The notes under the pieces are model-generated. The model worked only from the letters and a program-made list of their open reading frames with translations. It searched no databases and was not told the origin of the DNA. Shown one piece after another: positions 22,519 through 34,100 of a stretch of DNA of 64,000 nt; position 1 is the stretch's first letter, and each line of letters starts with the position of its first letter. The stretch is from assembly GCF_002127325.2 (NCBI RefSeq), contig NC_035443.2:147383915-147447914 (forward strand), written 5' to 3'. The stretch comes from Helianthus annuus (taxonomy: Eukaryota; Streptophyta; Magnoliopsida; Asterales; Asteraceae). The position numbers were made by a program, and so were the translations under genes.

Positions 22519-23660
22519 GACGATGAATAAATCCATGAATCATGTTAAACAGGTTTTAAAAACATTCAAAAACATGATATTGCAATTACCAATTTTCACT
22601 AGTTTAGTTAATGATCTTTAACCAGATACCAGACACCTTTGATGACCTTGATTGTATTTTGGAATCTTGAAGTACAAGAGTTAGCATCCAAATAATATAC
22701 TTGTTTAATATTCACATGTTTATAAAAATAAAAAATAAAAAATAAAAAGATTTACGTTTGAATCCAACATTTAGTAGTGCTATCAGCCCTTAAAAAAATC
22801 TATACCAATATATTTACATAGAAATGAAAAGGAAAATTTACATTGGAACTGAGTAGACGAGGATGTAGCCTGTAATGTAACCCGTATCAGCCCACACCCA
22901 CACCCTGGTTGCCATTTGATACAAATTCTGCCCATCCACACACACATTGAAATTATGTCTACAACAACCATGAAATTGAAGATAAAGTTCTAGGATATTG
23001 AAACATAAGCGTTCGCACACAACTCTTTATGGCGGTTGAAACTTCAAACATCATATACTAAGAAACGCTAAGGCACTACAAACTATGTAAATTACCCAAC
23101 AACAATGATGAAAAATATGTGGACGTTTCCAGGACAGGACATTTGCTGAAGATGTGGTGATATATCAAACCTTAAAAAATCTGTACCAATATATTTACAT
23201 AGAATTGAAAGGAAAATTCTATGGGAACTAATTAGACAAACTATTTATGTTTGAAGCCAATACATGGTGGTGCACTTTGCTTTCGAGTAAACTATTTAAG
23301 AATAAGAGGAATCAAATTTTTTAACCCTCAAAAAATCAATCCCTATATATTTACATAGAAATGAAAAGCAAAATTCACATGGGAACTAATTAGACTAGCA
23401 AGTAGCCTCTAATGTAACACATAATAGCCCACACCCATCCACACCCAGATTGCCATTTAATACTAGTTATGCCCTTCCACGCAGACCTTGTAATTTTGCA
23501 TACAATAGCCATGAAATTTTAGATTAACTTCTAGGATGTTGATGGATAAATGTTCGCACAAAACACTTCATGACACTTGAAACATATAACACAATACTCA
23601 CAATACGTTTTAGTATATAACACAATACTCACAATACGTCTTAGCATATCACAAACATGT
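22519..23660. other. Spacer of cassette 1, broken upstream block of a B-like gene
   Basis: Matches 45083-46900 of cassette 2 without the insert at 45564-46311, including two repeats of the spacer motif CCATATATTTACATAGAAATGAAAAG. Homology ends near 23583; a short AATACTCACAATACG direct repeat (about 23590-23640) follows. The B-like gene present downstream in cassette 2 is replaced here by gypsy sequence. Confidence 0.5.
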
Positions 23661-23667
23661 ACGGTTA

Positions 23668-24505
23668 CAAAGCAGTGATTTCCATGGTGAAAAGTAGTGA
23701 TTTGATGGAGAAGATGATTAGGAAGTGTGTAATGAAGATGGAAGTACAAGATTTAGGAAGAAAACTTACAAGAATCGCGAGGAATCGAAAGAAAAGGGAC
23801 TGAGAGTGCGTGGGTCGAACAGAGCTGTCACATCAATGAACAGTTAATAGGATTGCGGGTATTTATAGTGTGAGAGGGTGAAAGGCGGTGTGAAGTTACG
23901 TAGGTCGGACGGCCGTTCGATCGGATGGCCATCCGATCGGATGGTCATCCAGTCGGATGTCCATTCGATCGATTGGTCGTTCGATCGGTTGTCTCGTGCA
24001 GGTTAGTTTTCCAACTTTCGTTTCGTGCGTTGAGCGTTGCGTTGCGTTTAAGCGAGTTGCGAGTAAGCGATGCGATAGTATTAAACAATAATTATACAAA
24101 TAACATAACTAACACATAACAGCATAAAAGTAAGTAAATTTGCGTTTAGAGTTTACGATGAGATTGTGACTCGATAGAGTTGCGATTGCGTTTGCGAGTA
24201 ACATCCCAAAACATATCATCAACACACACAGAGAGGTAGAGCACATAATAACACACACATAGAATCAATACCAATAACTGCGTTTCGAGTTGTGATGCGT
24301 TAGCAATGTGATAGCATTGTTATCGCATTGTTACTCCACATATTAACAAATCGTGGTTTAAAATAGCACCAACAAATATATATATCGATTATCGAGTCTG
24401 AGAGTACAAGCAATAATTAAGGAAGAGATGTCAGATCTGAACGACAACCTGACTTTTCCTTTGACTTGTACTTTGACTTTGACTTCGGAAAGTCGGGTTG
24501 TTACA
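23668..24505 (-). mobile_element. Gypsy LTR 5' part in inverted orientation
   Basis: On the minus strand it begins TGTAACAACCCGACTTTC at 24505 and aligns with the + strand LTR from 26194 for about 800 bp, with GATCGGATGGCCATCCGATC-type repeats inside. It abuts plus-strand pol with no spacer, so two LTRs of one family face each other around a pol relic. Confidence 0.75.
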
Positions 24506-26160
24506 CTTTATGGTACCAAGTGTACGGACTTCACCGACCATAAGAGCCTACAACACATCCTTGATCAGAAAGAACTAAATATGTGCCAACGCCGATGGGT
24601 TGAACTTCTCAACGATTACGACTGTGAGATTCGTTACCACCTTGGCAAAGCAAATGTCGTTGCCGACGCTCTCAGCCGATGAAGCTATTTGCATAGTGTT
24701 CGTAATTTTCAAGCCCAGCATGACCTCAAAGCTCTAATTCATGACGCACAGGACGCATGCTTCATTGAGAACACCTTGAAAGAGGAAATGATGAAGTGTG
24801 ATGCTGAAACCCAACTTGTCACCAAATCGAACGGCATCTATTACTATCTCGATCGCATCTGGATTCCCGATCGCAATAACCTTTAGGAGAAATTGCTAAC
24901 TGAAGCCCACAAGTCCCGATACTCCATTCATCCTGGTGCCGACAAGATGTACCAGGACCTTCGTCTTCGGTATTGGTGGCGTGGAATGAAGAAGGATATC
25001 GCTCTCTACGTTTCGAAGTGCCTGACTTGTTCGAAAGTCAAGGCTGAACAACAACGACCCTCTGGCTTACTCGTACAACCGGAAATCCCGATGTGGAAAT
25101 GGGAGAGTATAGCTATGGAGTTCATTATGAAACTCCCGCGCACGCCATCAGGTCACGATAGCATTTAGGTTATCGTTGATCGTCTTATGAAATCTGCTTA
25201 TTTTCTGCCGATACGAGAAGACTCTAAGGTTGAACGATTAGCTCGAATCTGTACCAGACGAAGTCATTTGTCGACATGGGACACCTCGTGATATCATTTC
25301 TGACCGCGACAGCCGATTTACCTCGCGCCTTTGGGAAACTTTTTGATCCGCTCTCGGTACTACTCTTATTCTTAGTACAACTTTCCATCCCCAGACCGAC
25401 GGTTAGACTGAACGCACGATTCGCACCCTTGAAGATATGCTTCGCTCGTGTGTTATAGATTTTGGTGGTAATTGGGATTTGCATTTACCTTTAGTCGAAT
25501 TCTCATACAACAACAGTTATCATTCTAGCATTCAAATGGCACCATTTGAGGCATTATATGGAAGAACATGTCGATCACCTATTGTATGGCACGAGATCAG
25601 AGATGCACAAATTACCGGTCCTGAGTTATTACAAGAAACGACTGACAAGATCCTCCAGATACGAGACAATCTCTTGAAGGAGTCGTCAAAAGAGTTGCAC
25701 CGATAAACGTCGCAAGCCCCTTGAGTTCGAAGTTGGCGATCACGTACTCCTAAAGGTTTCACCTTGGAATGGGGTGATACGATTCGGCAATAAAGGAAAG
25801 CTGGTGCCTCGATACGATGGACCCTTTAAGATTCTGGAAAGAATTGGCAAAGTGGCCTACAGACTCGAAATACCGAAGGAACTCAACAACGTACATCTGA
25901 CTTTTCACGTTTCGAACCTCAAAAAGGGTCTAGCCGAGCAGAATTTAGTTCCTCTTGAGGATCTACAAGTGGACGAAAAAATACACTTCGTGGAAAAGCC
26001 AGTAGAGATCATGGACCGAGAGACCAAGGAACTTCGACGCTCACGCATTCCCATAGTGAAGATTCGCTGGGAAGGCAAACGCGGCGCCGAGTTCACCTGG
26101 GACCTCGAGAGTGAAATGAAGGCTAAATATCCATAGCTCTTCGTTACGCATGCGCCTTAA
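24506..26160 (+). pseudogene. pol: Gypsy (chromovirus-like) pol relic, RNase H to chromodomain
   Basis: Readable blocks in order: RNase H end ([28 protein letters not shown]), integrase zinc finger ([18 protein letters not shown] with CLTC), start of the integrase core (HDSI then stop, VIVDRL), integrase C-terminal part ([19 protein letters not shown]), and the chromodomain-side tail (NVHLTFHVSNLKK, IPIVKIRWEGKRG). Breaks: TGA at 24680, TAG at 24884-24886, TAG at 25166-25168, frameshifts around 25245-25440 and 25700-25770. Protease and reverse transcriptase are absent. The order and tail are those of Tekay/Del-type chromoviruses. Confidence 0.85.
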
Positions 26161-26193
26161 TTTCGGGACAAAATTCCCTAAAGTAGGGGAGGC

Positions 26194-28595
26194 TGTAACA
26201 ACCTGACTTTTCAGAAAGTCAAAGTCAAAGTAAAAGTCAGGTTGTTATTCAGATCTGTCTTTTCTTGCTTAATTATTACTTGTACTCTCGATAATCGATA
26301 ATTTGGTTAACGCTATTTTAGACTACGATTTATTACATGTGAAGTAACAATGCGATAAACGCAACTAAACGCTAATCTACTAAATGCAAATCACATCGCT
26401 ATCGCATCGCAGCTCGAGATGCAACTATCGGTATTGTTATGTGCGTTATTATGTGCTTTACTTGTGTGTGCCTTGTAGATGTTTAAATGTGTTATTCGCA
26501 AATGCAATCACAACTCTATCGCAACGCAATTCCATCGCAAACTCTAAATGCAAATTTACTTAATTTTATGCTTTTATGTGTTAGTTATGTTATTTGTGTA
26601 ACTATTGTTTAATACTATCGCATCGCTTACTCGCAACTCGCTTAAACGCAAAGCAACGCTCAACGCACGAAACGAAGGTCGGAAAACTAACTCGCACAAA
26701 CCAACCGATCGAACGACCATTCGATCGAATGGACATCCGACTCGGATGGTCATCCGATCGAACGGTCGTCCGACCACGTAACCCTACACCGCCTTCACCC
26801 TCTCATACTATAAATACCTCCCTGTCACATCAACTGTTCATTGATGTGACAGCCCTATCCGACAAGCACGCTTCCAAGCTCTTTTCTCTCAATTTCTCGC
26901 GATTCTTGTAAGTTTTCATTCTAAATCTTGTACTTCCATCATCAGCACACACTTTCTCATCATCTTCTCCATCAAATCACTGCTTTTCACCGTGAAATCA
27001 CCTGATTTGGGTTGTTCTAGGGTGACGTCACCTCGGGTTTTTATGAACACTGAAGTGTGACCTCATCTCACCAAGAACGGTTCGGATCTAAAGGATTTCT
27101 ACATACTTTTACACTGATTTCGCCAAAATCTAAACGTTTAACAACTGATTCAAACTTTCTTTCAACTCTTTTACACTCTTCTATTCAAAACCGATGGAAT
27201 CTAGGCTCGTTCAGGTTCTCCACTCATACTCTAGCCGAGAACCGACTGATTCACGGGTGGAACATGAGACTTCACCTTGAACTGTTGAGTCCGATCGAAC
27301 GGGGTGATTACCATCCGATCGACTGAGTTGGACTTGGCACGGTTTCCGTTGTTTAACACGCCATCATGCCGTCTCGGTTAAACCGAAAACTTTTAACTTA
27401 GAAAATTTTACAAGATTTTCAAAAACACCAGTTCGCCGATCAAATAGCCATCCGATCGGATGACCATCCGATCGAATGACTATTCGACCAGGTGTTGAAC
27501 TTCAAAGTATTGAACTTACTTAAACAATTTATCAAAACTTCAAAGAATATCAGCTTCTCAATCGAATAGCCATCCGATCGAACGGTCATCCATCTAGATG
27601 ACCATCCGATCGAATGACTTTATTTATACTACAACGAAAACTTCAAAAGTTCAAACATTTTATAAATACACTTCCTCAATCGAATGACCAATCGACCGAA
27701 TGGTCATCCGTTCGGATGACCGTCCGTCTGGACAGTCATCCGATCGAACCACCATCCGATCAATCATCTCACTCGACGCACCGTTATACGTAGTTCAACG
27801 CTTACACTGTCGTTCTATGCTCAGGCTAACTCTAAGCGCTCCCTTCAATCCAATACAATCTGTGTTTAGCACTACCTACGCACTGTGAGTATACTCGATC
27901 CCTTTTTGCTTAACGCACTTTTGGGTGTTACATACGTTACCTATATCAAATCACTTCGACACACCACACAAACACTTATATACGCTAACCGCTCTACATG
28001 TTATACGATGAATGCTTGTATGTTATGTTTACACAGTGATTGTTGCCTAACACCTTAGCAACGATAGTACTATAGTTTGGACTCAGCACCTGTCGTGGAC
28101 AGGGGTTGTTAAGGGTTTTACTTCACATAGTCACAGTGGTGATAATGTGTTGCACATGCTACAACTCGCAGTCATGTCGGTTGCATATTTCATTGTCGAT
28201 AGCTTACTTGCTTCACATTTCTACGTGTTACACGCTGGTAATGCGTAAATCGCTTTCGCTATACTTTATGCTATTAAACTTGTGTACTCACCTTTACACT
28301 ATGTGTATTGACTTTATTTTAACGTATGTGACATGTGTCTAGGATACTATGATTGCTGATCGTTATGGAATCAAGTTAGATGGTCTAGAAACCCACGAAT
28401 AAAATCTGAGTTGTCGGAACAATTATTTGTCTTTGAGAAACAATGTCTATAATAACTTTTTTATGCTTTATATGTTTATAGTATTGGACATGAACGTTAA
28501 ATATATTGTCACTAATAGTGTTATGGATTCTCTTGGACAATCTGTTTCGCTCAGTGCCTCACCCCGATGTTTCCGCCATCGGTTGGGGTGTGACA
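26194..28595 (+). mobile_element. Gypsy 3' LTR, 2.4 kb
   Basis: Starts TGTAACAACCTGAC after a purine tract (GTAGGGGAGGC) and ends GGGGTGTGACA. The right end is fixed by comparison with 53341-53376, where the same terminus is followed by a primer binding site. Contains many variants of CCATCCGATCGAATGAC (about 26700-26770, 27440-27490, 27560-27620, 27680-27765). Small ORFs inside look incidental. Confidence 0.8.
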
Positions 28596-29698
28596 GCAAA
28601 CCACTTCTCTCTCACTTTGCCACCACTCCACCACCACTACAACACCAACACCCACCACTATCATCCATCTTTCATCTTTAGAGTGTGTAGTAGTCTCGGG
28701 ATCCAAGATTGATTGTAAGAGTTCTTGTTAATCAAAGGCCATGCTTGGCTAATCTCTTACATCACTTGGTGAAGACAAGTTTTTAATGTATTACTTTTGA
28801 TTTTTAATCTTTCAGCACTTTTTAATTGGGTATGTATTAATGACTTTCATAACTAGTTTCATATGTTGAAAGTGAATTTTCTTTACCATTTCTTCATGAT
28901 GTCATTGATTTGCTCATTCGTGTCTTTACGGTCTATATAAAGCACGTTAACTACTTGGAAGGGGGTTAGAAGGGTGGTTTGGTAAAGTTCTTGTCTCGTT
29001 CAGTGTATAGATCCTGCAAGCACTTGGTTCAAGCTTACTAGGACCTCCTTCATTGCCCCAAAGGTATTGGATAGCAAGGGTGCGAATAGCTTGAACCCCT
29101 CATATGTAAACTACTATTAAAACATTAAACCGACTTCTTGGGATTGTATCTTTGCTGACTCAAACCACTTAGCCAAGGGTAACGTCACCTTCAAAAGAGG
29201 GGCCTACCACTTTTTGCATTAATAACTTATTTAATTATCTTTCAATATTTCGACGCTTTGGGATTGTATCCCTACTGACTCAAACCACTGGGTTGAGGGT
29301 GACGTCACCTTCAAAAGAGGGGCCTACTACTATAACTAAGATAATATCTTAAAAAGTCTAAAAGTGCAAAAATCATCTAAGGGTACATTAAAGAGGAGTT
29401 GGATCCAAGTGATTCTATCTTGTCTATCATTTTTATTTTATTTTTATTTTCAGTTTTTATCTATTTTCAGTTTTAAAAACTTTTATCAAAAAATTTAGAT
29501 CGATTAGACGTTGACAATAAACCGGTATTAAAAGCTCTTGTGTCCTTGGACAACCTTGGTATCTTACCAACACTATACTACGCTCGCGATGGGTGCACTT
29601 GCCCTAGTGTGTGTTTAGTGTTAGTACAATATCGTATTTTATAAATTTAAAACTTAACTAACGCGTAAAACGAACTTTAAATATTAATAAAATTGTAT
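28596..29698. other. Unclassified repeat-like stretch left of copia element 2
   Basis: No gene seen. Two direct repeats of about 75 bp start at about 29139 and 29259 (GGGATTGTATC ... GACTCAAACCACT ... AACGTCACC/GACGTCACC ... AAAAGAGGGGCCTAC), 120 bp apart. Possibly leader or LTR sequence of another retroelement. Confidence 0.4.
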
Positions 29699-29703
29699 CA
29701 CGG

Positions 29704-30337
29704 TGTTGGTGCACTTGTGTCTGTACTTTGTCTGTATTCGGTCTGTATGTAACGATGTCCTGTTTTGTGTTGTAAGTTGACCAAGTCAACCATCCTCCGG
29801 TTTGACTTGGACAACAGATTGTATGTTGAAAGATGTTCTGATCGAAGGATAGTTCCTCGAAGGATGGTGTTAATCCTTCGAGGTGCACGAAAGATATGGT
29901 TCGACTGATTAGACCTCGAAGGATGATCCTTCGAGGTCAATGCTCATCTTTCGAACATGTTGTGATCGATAGATGATCCTTCGGACCATCTATCGGATCC
30001 TTCGATCTGGCATCATGGGCTGGGTATATATATACCCATGCAGTGTATGTGTGAGCAAGTTCTGCCATTTTGCACATCCGAGAGATAGAGAGTGTTGAGA
30101 GCATTCTGTCCAGAACTCACACACACACTTAGAGAGTTTATAGAACATTTCTGTAAACATTGAGCTTGTAACCGAACCCTCATTGCATTAATACAAGTTG
30201 TGTTAATCGGTGAACTTGTGTGTTTGTTTCTCTACTTGCTACTAACTCGGTTTGCTTGCTAGCTTGGATTCCGCACTCGCTAGTAGGTTTGTATAACAAG
30301 GTTTAGGTTCGTTATCCTCCGCGAAAAGGGACCTACA
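29704..30337 (+). repeat. 5' LTR of copia element 2
   Basis: TG...CA ends. Perfect 27-bp palindrome (13-1-13) at 29912-29938, an 11-bp arm pair at 29855-29865/29873-29883, and CGATAGATG...CATCTATCG at about 29970-29995; all carry GAAGGAT/ATCCTTC. The TATA box is at 30024-30034 (GTATATATATAC, itself palindromic), so transcription should begin near 30060. Confidence 0.9.
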
Positions 30338-30339
30338 AG

Positions 30340-30351
30340 TGGTATCAGAGC
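30340..30351 (+). other. Primer binding site of copia element 2
   Basis: TGGTATCAGAGC, two bases after the LTR; complementary to the 3' end of initiator tRNA-Met. Confidence 0.95.
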
Positions 30352-31173
30352 TAAGGCTCTTAACCTTGTTTAAAACCGGGTTTTTACAAGTTTTGGTGTG
30401 TTGAAACACTTGGTTTTGCACCTGTTTTTACTTGGTTTCTTGCATTTTCTTTGAGTAAAAACGTGTCTAAACTAACCGGGAGTGTTTAAAGTGGGGTTGG
30501 GTAACTTGAAAAATTGTTTTAAGTGATTTTGAATTTTCCGGCTATATTCCGGTTCAAAATTCCGGTGACTGGTGTTGAAGATAAGGTTGTCATTTTTGGC
30601 AAACTTTTTTGGCAAACTTTCAAAGTTGGTGGTGATAGGACAGCCTGCACATACCATCTTGCCGAAAGTTGACCTACCAACCTGTCACCTTTTCACCAAC
30701 CTTTCACATCAGATTAGTTTGTGTCAGAAGTCTCGAAGGATATCTTTCGATATCGAAAGATCATCTTTCGATCAAGAAAGGGTCGAAAGATTACTATCTT
30801 TCGATTCATCTTTCAAAGTTTGAATTATATCCTTCGAGAAAGGAATCTTTTCGAAAGACTAGTGTCCGAAAGATTAGGATCCTTCGTATTGGTGAATCTT
30901 TCGAGATCTGTTGTTCGAAAGATAAGGATTTAACACGAAAGATAAGGATCTTTCAAAAGGGAATCTTTCGTGTTCTTGAGTCTTTCGAGATCATTGTTCG
31001 AGAGTCAACAGTAATCTTTCGAGTAATGTTGATCCTTCGAACAAGGTTATATCTTTCGATTGTGGTCTGTTTATTGTTAACAAATTTCTGTGATTTCAGA
31101 TCTTTCGACCAGGATCTTTCGTCTGTGTATCTTTCGGAGCATTCTTTCTTAGGATTTATTTTGCTTATCTATC
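30352..31173 (+). other. Leader of copia element 2 with TCTTTCGA array
   Basis: Between about 30725 and 31140 there are 21 hexamers of the type CTTTCG/CGAAAG or CCTTCG/CGAAGG in both orientations, many as ATCTTTCGA or TCGAAAGAT. They resemble the palindrome arms of this element's LTR. Short ORFs across the array (e.g. 30669-31361) are by-products of the repeat. Confidence 0.8.
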
Positions 31174-34100
31174 ATGAATCCAAGTTGGTGGGGAAGTCCG
31201 GCTCCAGACAGTGGAAAATACATGAATACCAGTCAATCTCCATCATGGGCCGAATCACCAGTATCTACATCCTCACAAACAAATGCCACTCCAGCTGGTC
31301 AATGGGCGTTTGTTTCAAATCAAACTCCGAGTATTCAAAGTCTTCTTCTAAGCGAAAGTGAAACCGGAAGTTTGAACAGGCCTCCAAAGTTGATGCATCT
31401 TAATGAATATCCGGGATGGGTAGATCGTTTCCATACATACATTCTTGGTCAAAATACAGAGTTGTGGTTGCGGTTCACTACGGAATTCGATCAATCTATC
31501 GAGATTGCTGCTTCTTCGACAGCTACATTTGCCGATCTTCCTGATGATCAAAAGAAGACGTATGACTTAGAAAAGAAAGCATACGCTATTCTCACTCAAG
31601 CACTGAGCAAGGATATTTATCATCAGTTCGTCAGTTTCAAGACTACGAAGAAGCTGTGGGATGCATTGAAGACAAGAGGAGTAGGTAATGAAGCCACACG
31701 TCAACTACGACGAGATCTACTGAAGAAAGAATTCGATGGCTTCACATGTATGGATAAGGAGTCCTTGGGAGATATGACAAGCCGTTTCTATCACCTACTT
31801 ACTGAGCTGACCAACTTTGAAGTCACAACGACTCCAACAGAGGTGGTAAAGAAGTTTGCCGATGCATTGCCTCCTCAATGGAATAACTTCCTGGAAATCT
31901 TGAAGTACAACGGAACGTTGAAAACTACAAATATCAACGATTTCGTGCAGCTTCTGGAGAACAAGGATCAGGAAGAAACGTTAAAGGCAAAGAGAGTTGC
32001 AGTGCCACAGAATCCAGAGATGTATTATGGCACCTCCACTACTTCATCTGCAAAAGCCGGTTCACATGCTCCACTTCAAACGGCGTTTGTCACAAGCACG
32101 GATATGTATGGCAATCCAGTGCAAGTTCCTGTAAAGCCGCCTCCAACCACAGATCTGTATGGAAATCCAATACAACCACCTCCTCCTCCTCCTACTCAAC
32201 AACCACAATATGCGTGTTATGGAGGAACATCATCTGCTGCAGGTCAACAATCAAAGTCAAGTACAGTACAGCTCGACACGTCAAGCTTCTCTAAAATCAG
32301 TGTAGAAGTAGGGAAGGAACACATGGAGCTGCTTAACACTGTAGTGAGCGCGTACTGTGGGTTAATAGAAGGTCAGATTGGAAACATTAATCTGACACAA
32401 GAAGATTACAGGCAGATTGATAAGGAAGAGATGGACTTGATGGATATCAAGTGGGCCTTTGCGAGTGCTGTGAGAAGAGCAAAGGATTGGATGGAAAGTA
32501 CTGGCAGAACCAGCTTGGAAAGTAAGCGAGACACCAAGTATGGGTTCGATAAGCCGGCTGTTAAGTGCTTCAACTGTGGTGAACGGGGCCATTTTAAAAG
32601 GGAATGTACAAAGCCAGCACAGCACGGGAATCAAAATCCCTTCAGAAACCGAGGCAACCAGCAGAATCAGAACAGAAACACTGAGCGTTCATTGGTGCCT
32701 GCAAATAACCAAACCAACCGAGCACTTGCAGTTCAGGTGGATGAAGGTTGTGACTGGTCAATCCAGTTGGGTGGTGATGCTCCTGATGAAACAGCATGTC
32801 TTGCTCAAATTGTGAAAGAGTTGGTTCACACCAGTGGTAGAGAATCTTCTGCCAGTGGTGGTGAATCGTCTGAAGATGAAGACTCTTCTGGTTATAGCAG
32901 GAGTGCTGATGAAGAATCCTCCAATTCTGGTGATGATTATGTGGGTGAGACATCGAATGCAGCAATCGATGCAGATATTGATGAACTCTTGGAGGAAGCT
33001 GCAGCAGAAACTCAAAGAAGATCTATTTTGGTGGATCAAGCTGCTTATACTTCGTCTTCTCTCCATTCAGCCTTTATGGCTAATGTCGACGGTTCATCAA
33101 GTCAGGTATGTGTCGATGAACCCACTGCTGTTAATTGTGATGAATGTGCTAGGTTGCATGCTAGATGTGCTGAAATGGAGAAAAGTATGTCTGAGTTGCA
33201 AGGCAAACATGATGCTTTACAAGCTAGTTTGTTTGACTTGCAAGACAAACATACTACTGTGAATGAGAATTTGAGTGACTTGCAAAGTAAGCATGACGCT
33301 TTGCAAGAAAAATATGATGTGACATTTCTCCACAATCAGAAATTGACTGTGGATCTCTCAAAATGCACAGAAGCCAACATGTTTCATGAAAACCATGAAA
33401 AAGAATTTAAGTCAATGATTGAAACATTAAAGAAAGATAAAACTGAATTGACAAAAATGGTTTCAAGAAAACAGACGGACATTAATTTGTATATCTCTCG
33501 TCTTGAAACAATGCAAAAAGAGATGGCCTGTGTGAAAACCGAAAGTGATGCGATCCGACTCAAGCTAGACAGTTATTTGAGCTCTAGCTATGTGTTAGAT
33601 CACATCATTGATGTTCAGAAGGAAAAGAGAGATGTCACATGCATAGGCTACAAGAAGTGTCCACCACCAGTGAGACATAATTATGACGCCATGCCTGATG
33701 AAGAGGACAGAGTTTTCTTTGAACCTTCTGTGCCTCTAGATGTTAAGGAGTTTGCTGCAGGACTCGGATACCAAAAGGAAGTATCCTCAGATTCAGATGT
33801 GTCAGCAGATACATTTGTGAGTGCTGAACAGAATCAAGATCCTCCAGTTGTGATTGAGGATGCTGATTCGTCTGATGATGAATCTGACGATACTGTCCCA
33901 GCAAAGTCTGATGCGGTAGTCAAAAATGAGGACATACCTCTTGAGAATCACATTCTATGTGATCCCCCTGTCAAACCCGCTAAGACTGTTGCAACTGAGT
34001 CCTCATCTGAGAAGGAGTCGGAGAGTGTGAATTTGCTGTACACTCTAGTTGGTGATGATAAAATTTACTCAGACAAAGATTTTCCCATTAAGAATGTTAA

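Noticed and set aside
23925..24119. Palindrome-rich GATCGGATGGCCATCCGATC runs considered as a CRISPR or satellite array
   Set aside because: They are irregular internal repeats of a gypsy LTR and recur at 26700-27760 and 52200-52530; spacing is not regular, and CRISPR arrays are not expected in a plant genome.
30669..31361. 230-residue open frame over the leader and gag start of element 2
   Set aside because: Runs through the TCTTTCGA array and then out of frame over the true gag; repeat-driven.
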